Shown here: positions 21,156 to 31,178 of the stretch, in pieces | Numbering within the stretch: position 1 is the stretch's first letter | Layout of the letters: every line of letters starts with the position of its first letter | Assembly (NCBI GenBank): GCA_027943245.1 | Contig: JANDJZ010000555.1 | Location: forward strand, 1-32,629 | Direction of reading: 5' to 3' | DNA length: 32,629 nt | From: Acanthamoeba sp. SK_2022b | Taxonomy: Eukaryota; Discosea; Longamoebia; Acanthamoebidae | The notes under the pieces: model-generated | What the model was told of the DNA's origin: nothing | Databases searched by the model: none | What the model saw: the letters and a program-made list of their open reading frames with translations, nothing else | Position numbers and translations under genes: made by a program

Positions 21156-23231
21156 ATGGAGCAAGGCTATGACGAGCACAACATAGAAGTGGCCCTCATG
21201 GACAAGGAGCTTATGCACATGGTGTTTGGCTTCCTTCGCTTCACTGACCTCTCCTCTGTCTACCTCGTTTGTCGGTCTGCCCCCTTGTCCATCCTTGGTA
21301 TTTTTTTATGTCGGCACATGCTTTCGTGTTGCACTGCTAATGTACTTTAATTTGATACTCTCTTTTGTCCTCTTTAAATGTGGGTAGGCGGTGGAGAGTG
21401 TTGTCACGCGCGGACGAGGTGGTGCGAGTGCTGGTTCGCGGCCGTGTCCTGTCCATGGGCAGCGTCGATCACACCGGCCTCGGCTACTGTCTCAACGACT
21501 CGGATCCCTTGTAACTTGCTCCTCCCCACGCCCATCGGCGCAGAGCGACCAGGGCTAATAGTGTTGGCGACGTGGCAGGCAGTGGCGAATGATCTCCTCC
21601 CTCGCCCACGATACCATCGTCAACATCTCCACCGTGGCTGACGCTTACCACGACGCGCACCACACGCTCGCCGTCACTGACGCTGGTACTATCTTGGGTT
21701 GTGTGTTGTTTCGAAGATACGAAACAAACAGCCTTTGGTTGTTCATCATTTCAGGGAAGGTATATGCGTTCGGAGACCAGTCCGACGGCAGGCTGGGAAT
21801 CCCAGATGACACAGCGACAGATATGTCAACCCCCACAATCGCCTACTACCCACAGATTGTCTCCTCGCTCCTGAACAAGAAAATCATCAAGGCATCCCCT
21901 GTCCTCTTAAGACTCCGCACTCCCGAGTCTCACGAGAGGTTGCTCGCCTCAGGTGGGAGCAGGCGGTGTACACAGCGTGGCCTTGTCCGCCTCAGGCCGA
22001 CTCTACACTTGGGGTAGGCGGTTCCAGCTGCATGGCTCCTCTCTCTCCCTCTCTCTCTCTCTGTATCGTGCCATAGCATGATTTCGCAATCAGGGTTTGG
22101 GGGCAACGGCCGCCTGGGCTCCAGAAAGAGCGCTCTCCCGGATACCCGTGTTGGCGCCGTCGCGGAGGTGCAGATCCTTGGTCCAGACAAGATCACGCGT
22201 CCGCTTATCGTGGACATGTGGTGCGGCAAGGCCATCACGCTGCTGCTGGACTCGACCGGCGTTCTCTATTCCTTTGGCATCAACAGCTGGTGCGTCATCT
22301 TCCACTTTGAGCGATCACGTGTCCCTTGGTTTGATATTAGCAACGCTTTTTCTGGTTTTTATTGAATAAATATAGATATTTTATTTGCTTACACGCATGG
22401 GCTGGCCACGCACAGCGGCAGTCTGGGCCGTCCCGGCGCGGAGGGCGACGTGGTGCCCGTGGAGTTTCCTGCGGGAGTCCAGATCAAGGCGGCTGCCGTC
22501 GGCTACAACCACTGTGTAGCCATCGCCACCAACGGTTCGCGTCCTCCCTCTGCGCTGCTGGGCTCTCGTGGCCGTTGAGATGCAGCTGATCTGATGATGG
22601 CCTTCCCATCGGATGGTCTGTTGGCCGCACGTTCGCGCTCGAGCAGGACAAGCGTACTCGTGGGGAGCGGGATCGGTCGACCAACTGGGCCACGACGACC
22701 CCAAGCATGGCAGCGTTTTCACGCCGCGACTGATCGACGCGCTGGCGGAGGTGGAGGCGGTGCAGGTGGCCTGCGGGGTGCACCACTCGCTGGTGCTCGC
22801 CAAGGACGACACGCTTTACTCCTTTGGCAGCAATTCGGTACCCACCACCTCGGCCACTCGACGCGCTGCCCCTCACGGTTGTGCTGTGTGCGTGTGTGCA
22901 GAATGGCCAGCTGGGCCATGCCAGCGGTTGGACGCCGGAACCGATCGACGCCCTGCAGGGCCTCGGCCCGATCGCTGCCATCTCAGCCTCCGCCAGGTCT
23001 CGCTCTCCCTCTTCACCTCTTCCTCTTCTTGCTACCTCCCTCACGCTGGCCGTGTGATGGGTGTCTTTGTTGTGTTGGTTGTGCAGGATGTCGGTGGTGC
23101 TGTTGGAGAGTGGGCGAGTGGTGGCGTTTGGATGGGAGAAGGACAAGCTGATGAGCGAGGTCAAGCGGGAGAGTTGGCTCGTGCCGCAAGCCGTGTGTGC
23201 CGGTGACAACAGCATCTTCCTTCTGTGCTGA
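21156..23231 (+). CDS. F-box / RCC1-repeat protein, paralogue 2
   Basis: Ten exons join in phase: 21156-21274, 21388-21510, 21579-21685, 21755-21891, 21953-22013, 22094-22289, 22416-22534, 22647-22837, 22902-22996 and 23087-23231 (430 residues). The layout matches paralogue 1: an N-terminal F-box (ELMHMVFGFLRFTDLSSVYL, then RRWRVLSRADEVV) and RCC1 blades such as GKVYAFGDQSDGRLG, GVHSVALSASGRLYTWG, GQAYSWGAGSVDQLGHDDPK and HHSLVLAKDDTLYSFGSNS. Intron 4 opens with GC (AAG|GCATCC) where the other two copies have GT, so either a GC-AG intron is used or splicing is weakened. Coding frames are otherwise intact. Intron 7 is nearly identical to that of paralogue 3, while the 3' flank matches paralogue 1. 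Confidence 0.87.
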
Positions 23232-23434
23232 GCGTCTACCGCCTTTTCACATATGCTCATTTGTGGTAAAATAGTTGGCGTTCCTTCTGTGCTTGTGCCG
23301 ACAGGCAGAGTTCCTCGCCAACAACCGGATCTAAAATGATAAAAACTATAAATTTTTTGTACTTGACGGAAGGAAATGGGCAGTTCAGCGAATTGTCGTC
23401 GCAGCAGCGTGTTGTGGCTGCAAGGCCTTGGCCA

Positions 23435-23452
23435 GCTTGCTCAGAGGGAAAC
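23435..23452 (+). promoter_or_regulatory. Conserved upstream block of paralogue 3
   Basis: This is the second copy of the 18-base block described for 21129-21146, also 27 bases before its ATG. Paralogue 1 lacks it at that spacing. Confidence 0.5.
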
Positions 23453-23461
23453 AAAAGCGCC

Positions 23462-25647
23462 ATGGAGCAAGGCTATGACGAGCACAACATAGAAGTGGCC
23501 CTTATGGACAAGGAGCTCATGCACATGGTGTTTGGCTTCCTTCGCTTCACTGACCTCTCCTCTGTCTCCCTTGTTTGCCGGTCTGCCCCCACTTTTATCC
23601 CTTTTTCTTCTGTATTCAGCAAGTGTTGCTTGAGGTGATCCTCTTTTGGCCAACATCATTTGCGCGTGGGCAGGCGGTGGAGAGTGTTGTCACGAGCTGA
23701 CGAGGTGGTGCGAGTGCTGGTTCGCGGCCGCGTCCTGTCCATGGGCAGCGTCAGCCACACCGGCCTCGGCTACTGTCTCAACGACTCGGATCCCGTGTAA
23801 CCTCGCCCTCCTGCTTAAACTCCACCACCTGACCACCACCACCTGCCCACCACCTGACCACCACCTGACCACCACCACTGCGGATCGGCGAGCGCTGATT
23901 GGTTGGGTGGTCGACGTGGCAGACGGTGGCGAATGATCTCCTCCCTCGCCCACGAAACCATCATCCACGTCTCCACCGTGGCTGACATTTACGACGCGCA
24001 CCACACGCTCGCCGTCACTGATACCGGTACCACCTCGTTGTGCTCAGTATCATGAGACACACGCTTGCAGACTGCTTGGTGATGAAACGCTGATTTGATA
24101 ACCCATGTGTTCAGGGACCGTGTATGCGTTCGGGGACCAGACTGACGGCAAGCTGGGAATTCACTCTGCCGGAGAGCCAGCCAAGCCAGCTAAGCCAGCC
24201 CGTGCGATCACCTACTACCCTCAGATCGTCACCTCGCTCCTGGGCGAGAAGATCATCAAGGTGCACTGTAGCCCCTGCCCCTCTCGTCACATGAGACTCT
24301 GCACTCCGGAATCTCACTAGATGTCGGTCGTCCCAGGTGGGCGCAGCCGGCGCGCACAGCGTGGCCTTGTCCGCCTCAGGGCGTGTCTTCACTTGGGGTC
24401 TGCATTTCCTTCCCGCGAGTGTCCATCTCGATCTCCTCTCCCTCCCTTATGTAACGACCTTCCCCCCTCGCAATCAGGGTATGGAGGCAATAATCGTCTG
24501 GGCCCCAGAAAGAGCGGTTTCGGGGAGAACGGTGTTGGCGCCGTCGCGGAGGTGCAGATCCTTGGTCCAGACAAGATCACGCGTCCGCTTATCGTGGACA
24601 TGTGGTGCGGCAAGGCCATCACGCTGCTGCTGGACTCGACCGGCGTTCTCTATTCCTTTGGCATCAACAGCTGGTGCGCCGCCTTCCACGTGCCTGTGGC
24701 CCTTGGATTGATTTATTTATTTATTTTACTTTTATGTTTTCGGCTAATTAAGAAACATATTAAAATATAAAGCCGAAAACAAGAAAGTTATTTATTTTAC
24801 TTTTCTGTTTTCGGCTTATTAATTAGTTTTCGTGCGCACAGTGGCGGTCTGGGCCGTACCAGCCCGGAGGGCTATCTGATGCCTGTGGAGTTTCCTGCGG
24901 GAGTCCAGATCAAGGCGGCTGCCGTCGGCTACAACCACTGTGTAGCCATCGCCACCAACGGTTCGCGTCCTCCCTCTGCGCTGCTGGGCTCTCGCCGCCG
25001 TTGAGATGCAGCTGATCTGATGATGGCCTTCCCATCGGATGGTCGTCTATTGGCCCTCGAGCAGGACAAGCGTACTCGTGGGGAGCGGGATCGGTCGACC
25101 AACTGGGCCACGACGACCCCAAGCATGGCAGCGTCTTCACGCCGCGACTGATCGACGCGCTGGCGGAGGTGGAGGCGGTGCAGGTGGCCTGCGGGATGCA
25201 CCACTCGCTGGTGCTCGCCAAGGACGGCACGCTTTACTCCTTTGGCAGCAATTCGGTACCCACCACCTCGGCCACTCGACGCGCTGCCGCTCACGGTTGT
25301 GCGGTGTGTCTGCGCGCGCAGAATGGCCAGCTGGGCCACGCCAGCGGTTGGACGCCGGAACCGATTGACGCCCTGCAGGGCCTCGGCCCGATCGCTGCCA
25401 TCTCAGCCTCCAGCAGGTCTCGCTCTCCCTCTTTCAGCTGATCTTGTCTGGCTTCCTCCCTCACGTTGGCCGCATCGATCATTGTTCCACTGTGTTTACC
25501 AGGATGTCGGTGGTGCTGTTGGAGAGTGGGCGAGTGGTGGCGTTTGGATGGGAGAAGGACAAGCTGATGAGCGAGGTCAAGCGGGAGAGTTGGCTCGTTC
25601 CACAAGCCGTGTGTGCCGGTGACAACGGCATCTTCCTTCTGTGCTGA
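23462..25647 (+). CDS. F-box / RCC1-repeat protein, paralogue 3
   Basis: Ten exons join in phase: 23462-23580, 23674-23796, 23923-24026, 24115-24260, 24337-24397, 24478-24673, 24842-24960, 25065-25255, 25322-25416 and 25503-25647 (432 residues). The F-box and RCC1 architecture is the same as in the two upstream copies. Exon 4 is nine bases longer than in the others, from an AKPAKPA-type expansion (GEPAKPAKPARAITYYPQ). Intron 2 has grown by a CCACCTGA-type minisatellite, and intron 6 by an AT-rich repeat insertion. The last exon (MSVVLLESGRVVAFGWEKDK) is almost identical in all three genes. Functional inference is as for paralogue 1. Confidence 0.88.
23822..23878. repeat. CCACCTGA-type minisatellite in intron 2 of paralogue 3
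   Basis: Imperfect tandem units of CCACCTGACCACCA make up a C/A-rich run of nearly 60 bases. The same intron in the other two copies has no such tract, so it expanded after duplication. Confidence 0.85.
24711..24830. repeat. AT-rich direct and inverted repeat in intron 6 of paralogue 3
   Basis: A motif of about 33 bases (TTATTTATTTTACTTTT then GTTTTCGGCT) occurs at 24717-24749 and again at 24788-24820. Between them AGCCGAAAAC (24771-24780) is the exact inverse complement of the GTTTTCGGCT ends, so the block can fold as a hairpin. It is absent from the same intron of paralogues 1 and 2. Confidence 0.8.
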
Positions 25648-25764
25648 GAGTCTCCGCGGGTTGGTGCGAGTCGCCGCTACCAATCCAGGAATTTAGTGGA
25701 AAATATCAGAAATAAAATTGATACAGACAAATGAAAAAGAAAAAAAAAAACAAACGTGGCCACA

Positions 25765-26684
25765 ATGGCCAGCACACCACCAGATGGAGAAGGGTGGCAA
25801 CAGCACCAGACACCGCGTTCCTCCTCGGGCGCAACCCACCAGCCCGAGCAGCACGTTCGTTCGCCACAGCCACAGCACACTACAAATCTAAGAGGCGCCG
25901 CACCTCCAATCGTGCCTCTTATGTCTCGATTTTCGCTGGGCTGGTCGCTTGTCGCAGCCTTCACGGCCGGTGCTCTCACCTTCTACACCGTACGTCCTAC
26001 GCTTGTTATTTTATTTATTTTCTAATCATTTACCTACGCGGCGGCGCACGTCTTGGCTGGCAGGTGCGGTACGTCATGAGGCGACAGCAAGCGGCAGAGA
26101 GCACTCCACCATCCTCCCTTCCTCCGCCGCAGGTTTCCTTCCCTGCAATCTGCAATGCGTGCTCGTGCTCTGTGCCGCTGGTTCTCCCTACAAAGGGGAC
26201 CGCCTGTTGAACAGTCGCGTGTCTCACCCTCCCCCCTCTAATTTCGTGGTGCGATGGCAGGTTAAGCTGAGCAGGACCACGTCGGGGTCGTCCACGCCAC
26301 AGTCAGCCGCGACCATGTCGCCGGCGGAGGAGCAGCAGCAGAAGCAGCGAATGCACGAGCGTGTGCAACAGACCCTGGACAGGACCACGCTGGCATCACG
26401 CGAGCGAATCAAGGTGCGCCAGCCAGCAACATTTCTGTTCTGGGCTGAGCCCATGCTCACACACGCATACACATGCAACACGCGCGGTGTGGCCTCACTC
26501 TCTTTCACTCGTCAAGCGATGGCTCGACCGCGTGAGTAAACGGAAGCCGGCGGACGCCGTCAGCGCTGCACCGCCCTTGCCGCCCTACCACCACCAGGGC
26601 GTGTTTGAGGGCACTCGGCTCAAGCGACGTCTTCTCCCGCCCGTGTCGTCATCATCGTCCTCCTCTAACACTTCCTCTTCATGA
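25765..26684 (+). CDS. Small single-span membrane protein, 204 aa
   Basis: Four exons, all phase 0, join as 25765-25989, 26064-26132, 26261-26413 and 26517-26684. The start is MASTPPDGEGWQQHQ. A polar Pro/Gln/Ser-rich N terminus precedes one hydrophobic helix (SLGWSLVAAFTAGALTFYT, about residues 57-75) with a basic flank (VRYVMRRQQ). A Gln/Glu-rich helix follows (AEEQQQKQRMHERVQQTLDR), and a short basic and Ser-rich end. This could be a tail-side-out organelle or ER protein. I recognise no family. An AATAAA lies at 26735-26740. The clean phases support the model; the function is unknown. Confidence 0.65.
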
Positions 26685-27275
26685 GGAAAATGATTGCACC
26701 AAACGTCAAGTGTCTGCGTGTTGTCTGTGTGATTAATAAATGCAAATTGTTGGGCCAACTTGTCGACCGCAACACGGGTAGGCCCTCCCCTCCAACTGCG
26801 CCACCCACCACACGGCCCCTCCCCCGCTGTCCTCCTAGGCCTCCCAGTCTGTGGAAAGAGCGACGGCGATCGCGTCGCCGGTGACCAAGCCGTCTTTCGG
26901 TGATACCTTCGCAGGATAGGAACATTTCCTGGGGATCCCTGTATCCTAAGATATCTGTCGACATGTTGCATCGGCGATAGGCGCGGTTTTCTTGGTGATC
27001 GGCGGCGCAACACCGTCATGTGGGCGTGGAAAGGTGTAAGGAAGGGTGGGACCTAAAGTTAGTTTATCTTTGGTTGGTGCATCCCAATAACACACATCGA
27101 TTGCGCGAGCCCAGGCCTGTACTACAGCACCTTACAGCACCGCCACGTGGGCCTCCCTGGCGCAGCACGCAAGACTGCAGGAGCGAGAGGAAAGGCAGAA
27201 ACAGAGAAAGTCGGGGCACGCAATTTGCGGTAATCTCGCGTGAGTGCAATTTCGACAAAGATCAGACCCGCAACG
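26685..27275. other. Intergenic region before the E2-Ubl gene
   Basis: About 590 bases with no convincing gene. The first part is the 3' UTR of the upstream gene. Open frames on both strands (for example minus 26585-27019) are Pro/Arg-rich and look like chance in GC-rich DNA. The promoter of the E2-Ubl gene should lie in the last few hundred bases. Confidence 0.4.
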
Positions 27276-29214
27276 ATGGAGAATACTGCGAATGGAGCAG
27301 CTCACACTCCAACTACGGCGGGAGTGCGTGCCAAGCTTGCTGAGATGAAGAGGAAAAACACTGCAGCGAGATTGAGGAAATCGAGATTGGACGATGAAGA
27401 GGGAAGCCAATCTACAACGACCACCACATCCTCAACGTCGACCAGCCCCACACTCTCGGCCCACCGCAACAACAAGGCAATCTGCCTTCGTAATCTCAAG
27501 TCGAAGAGAGGCGTGACAAACGCGCTCCTCTCGCGAATCTACAAGGACATAATCGACATTCCCCATTTTCCCACGGTGCGCATCAAATGCATCTTCGAAA
27601 CGCGTGAAGAGAAGCGCGAGAGGCGACGCATCGAACGCGCCAAGCACAACCTGAGCCACCCACTCGAACCGCTCCCTGTCGATGAGAGCAGCGACGAGAG
27701 CTCCAGCGAAGATGACGAGGACTTGGACCTCGACATAAAGGTACGATTGGCCTCCCAGTTCCTCATTCCCAATTCATCTTTTTAAATCCTACATCCCCCC
27801 CCCCCACTCGCTTTACAATTCCACAACTCGACCACGTGTGCTCACACGCGATAAACATACGGCAGGCGCTCAAAGTGATCATCACGCCACTTGGCGGTCC
27901 GTGGAAGCACGCCTCGGTGCCCTTTCGCTTCGACATTCCCAAGACCTACCCCAACGACCCGCCCAAGCTCACCGTACGTCCACATGCTTTCCCTTTCTCC
28001 TTCCTCTTTCTCTCTCTCTCTCTCTCTCTCGAGGTAACTCCAATCCTCATGCGCTGTCTCTCTGCGTGTGTATGCGCAGTGTCTGAAGCGAATCTACCAC
28101 CCGAGCATCGACCTCAACGGCCGGGTGTGCCTGGGCCTCATCAACGAATGGATGTCCATTCTCAATTTTGAGTCGATTATCATCGAGCTCGAGCAGCTGC
28201 TGGCCCAGCCCTCGCCCAGCAAGCCGCTCGTCAAAGATGTCGGTACGCATGCGTCTCTCTGTTCTTGGCTGTTTGTTGATTGTGGTGGCTGACTGGAGGG
28301 CCGGCTGGTCGTGCACGCGCAGGCAACGAGCTGCTCGACCATCCCGACGCGTTCGCGGCGAACGTGGAGCGGTCGAAGCGCGGCGGAGTCATCCGCGGTG
28401 TCTACTACGACCGGCTGGACGGCATCGCTCCCGACGGCGTGGGCTACAACAGCCTCAAGAATGTCTGCTTCACGCAGATCTTCGAGTGGGTCAAACAGTC
28501 CAAGAAGGCCAAGCTGCGCAAGATGGTGCAGCTGCAGCAGCGGCTGTACAACGGTGAGGAGGAGCACAAGGAGGGCTGGGAGGAGTGCGTCGTGTCGGAG
28601 GACGACGACGTCTACTCCGAGTCAGACTCCGAGGACGCGTCCGTGCGTCGAGTCCACAGAGCGTCGGACAGGGACACGGGCAGCGAGGAGGAAACGAAGA
28701 AGGCGAAGGGCAGGAGGAAGACGACGCTGGTCGGTGCCAGCAGGGCGAAGGAGGAGCACAAACGATTCGACGAGTCGATGGTCGAGCGCCTGCCGTGGGA
28801 GCTGCGCGAGATCATCGAGGAGTACAGCCGCATAATCGAGCGCAACCAGCTGCAGAAGCTGGCTCGCAAGGAGAAGAAGGCCAAGGACGAGCAGATCAGG
28901 CTGGGCGGCAAGGTCTACATCAGGAACCTGGCGGGCAAGATGACCATGATCGAGGGCGTGGAGCCCACCATGACCATCTGGCAGATGAAGGAGCTGCTCG
29001 ACGCCAAAACAGGTAACGTTCACTTACGCCTCGCTTGGACCTAGCGTCGTGTTCGAGCTCGTCTGACGTCATCGTGTTGTTGACGGCAGGCATGGTGCCC
29101 TACACGGTGCAGCTGTTCTACCACCAGGTGCTGGACGATCGGAAAACAGTGGCCGAGTACAACATCCGCGAGGGCTCGGTTGTGTACATCGTTCTTGCCT
29201 GGGGCGGTGGCTAA
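27276..29214 (+). CDS. UBC12-like E2 fused to a C-terminal NEDD8/ubiquitin-like domain
   Basis: Five exons join in phase: 27276-27740, 27866-27973, 28080-28242, 28323-29012 and 29090-29214 (516 residues). The N-terminal 75 residues are basic and Ser/Thr-rich. An E2 fold follows: LLSRIYKDIIDIPHF, an acidic insert (about residues 108-155), FRFDIPKTYPNDPPKLTCLK, YHPSIDLNGRVCLGL (active Cys208; HPS replaces HPN) and LLAQPSPSKPLVKDVGNELL. NVERSKRGGVIRGVYYDR closes it as in UBC12 (UBE2M), the NEDD8-conjugating E2. After a charged linker, residues about 442-516 align with NEDD8/ubiquitin almost without gaps (IRNLAGKMTMIEGVEPTMTI ... REGSVVYIVLAWGGG). The protein ends exactly at the GGG. It is probably an E2 of the NEDD8 or ubiquitin pathway with a built-in Ubl. 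The UBC and Ubl calls are strong; the UBC12 assignment is likely. Confidence 0.87.
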
Positions 29215-29492
29215 TTGCCCACCTCCAGCTCTCGGATACATCACCTCTTAAATACAAAAGCACAAATCGAGTCCACTTGCCTTGAGGGCAGCGACATCGG
29301 CCATGAGGGGCGTGATTGGGCGAGTGCGGCGTGGTGGCCTTGATAGCAGCGGCCGTGAGGGTGGCGTGGCGGTCTGGTGTTCTCGCATAATCAGGAAATG
29401 TAAAAAAAACCAAAACAATTTTTTCGCATTTATTCCTCGAAATTCAGAAACGATCAAACAGAGGATCCTACAAACAGTCTCACAGAAACAGA

Positions 29493-31178
29493 ATGGATGT
29501 GGATGATTGGCACCAGGCACCGCGGGCAACGGCGACGTTGAGCGGTGGACCGCATACCCTCTCCGAAGCTCTGCGTGCCATCCTCTACCCAAATGAATCG
29601 GCGCACACGCTGTTCAAGCGTGCCTGCACAAAGCCATTCCGGACAGGCCTTGAGATCTTCGACATGGCCGAGCAGTTCATGTACGGCGGCGTCACGCCTT
29701 TGCCTGCAGAAAACTTGAACGATAGCAGCGATGGCGGAGACCATTCGGGCAGAGAAGAGATTTCAGCCTCGGCCAGCAGCAACAATTCAAACAGAGGAGG
29801 GATTAGAGGAGGCGATGTGATCGAATTCTATGGCAAGACTGGATCAGGCAAGACCGAGATGCTGCTGCACCTCGTGGCCAGCACCATACTTCCGTCATCC
29901 TGGACGTCGCCATCTGCTTCTACTTCAGACGCAAGATTGCAACGACTGGAGCTCGATGGAGAAGGAGCGGGACTCGTCTTCTTCGACACCGATCTCAAGT
30001 TCGACATCTTGCGCTTGGAGCGCGTGCTACGCGCGCGGATCCGCATCGCGGTCGCCAAGCGGGAGCAGCAACAGATGCGGTCAAGGAGTAGCGGGAAGAA
30101 GAGCCACGGACGCGACCCGGCCGCGAGGAAGCGGCAGCGCATCGACGGAGAAGGCCAAAGAGATGAAGAGGACGAGGTCCTCCTCATCGGCGACGCGTGG
30201 ACCGCCGAACACGAGGACGAGCTGGTCCACGCGTGCCTGGCCCGGCTGACCGTGTTTCGATGCGAGGACTCGCTCCAATTTCTCACCACGCTCCAGCTCA
30301 CCGACGAGCTCATCCGTAACTACGCCCAGCAAGCGTGCAGCAAGGAGAGGGAGAGGGAAAGGAGCGGCTCCCGAGAGGAGGTGAAGGTGATCGTGATCGA
30401 CTCGATCGGGGCCTTCTACAGCGCCGACCGCTACGCCGAGCCCTACGCCGGCGGCTTTGGCGGGAAGAGCCCCTACGGCGGCGGCAACAGGTCACGCATG
30501 AGCAAGGTGGTCCTCGCCCTCAAGCAGCTCGTCAACGCCCACAACCTCATCGTCTTTGCCGGCAAGGGTTCGTCTTCCTTTTTTTAATGTTTTATTTTTA
30601 TTAAATATTTAATAAAAATAAAACTCACTCATTCGCCAGGCGCTCCGTTCGGTAAGCTGACGCGCAACTCCGTGCTCAACCCGATGTCCGACCCGCACCA
30701 GGAGTACTTGGGTTCGTGGCTGCCTTCCAGAAGACTGAACCACACACACACACACACACACGTGCTCCGAATGCTGATCTGGCGTGTCGTATGTAGGCGA
30801 TGCGTGGCAAAACTTTGTCAAGTATCGGCTGGTGCTGGTGCGGGAGGAGGAGGAGTTGGGCGGGCGGCCCTCCTTCTGGGCCTGCATCAACAAGCCCAGC
30901 CTCACCCTCTCCCTCCCTTCCGGTGCCGCTCCGGTCGCTGGCCGCCCACAGTCGCTCGGTAGCCCTCCCCTTCCCTCTCACCCCATTCCCGCCCGGCGCG
31001 TGCTGATGGTGGCTCGTGTGTGTGTGTGTGTGTGTGCATGGTCTCTGCAGGCGGAGGAGTAACGCGAGTGCGGACACGACTGTTTCCGCTCACCATGACC
31101 GCCGATGGAGGCCTCCTCTCCTTCCACGACCACGACCACGACCGACATCCCCAGCCGCCATCCGAGCGAAAGCTGTGA
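29493..31178 (+). CDS. XRCC2-like RecA/RAD51-family recombination protein
   Basis: Four exons join in phase: 29493-30567, 30640-30711, 30797-30958 and 31051-31178 (478 residues). GGDVIEFYGKTGSGKTEMLL carries Walker A (GKTGSGKT, residues 114-121). LVFFDTDLKFDILRLERVL matches the XRCC2-specific 'FIDTDYHFDMLRL' segment. VIVIDSIGAFY (about 299-309) is Walker B, followed by LKQLVNAHNLIVFAGKG. The third exon has DAWQNFVKYRLVLVREEEE, like the 'AWQQLVKHRMFFS' region of XRCC2. This paralogue acts with RAD51B/C/D in homologous recombination; the role here is inferred. It is about 200 residues longer than animal XRCC2, from a basic insert (RSSGKKSHGRDPAARKRQR region) and longer loops. Introns 2 and 3 carry CA and TG tracts. 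Confidence 0.85.
30741..30761. repeat. (CA)n tract in intron 2 of the XRCC2-like gene
   Basis: A short run of about ten CA units lies between exons 2 and 3. Confidence 0.9.
31016..31036. repeat. (TG)n tract in intron 3 of the XRCC2-like gene
   Basis: About ten TG units end 14 bases before the CAG acceptor of the last exon, in the position of a polypyrimidine tract. Confidence 0.9.

Noticed and set aside
28311..28835. Plus-strand frame of 174 residues, Ser/Arg/Thr-rich
   Set aside because: It is an out-of-frame reading of exon 4 of the E2-Ubl gene, which has a recognisable product in the other frame.
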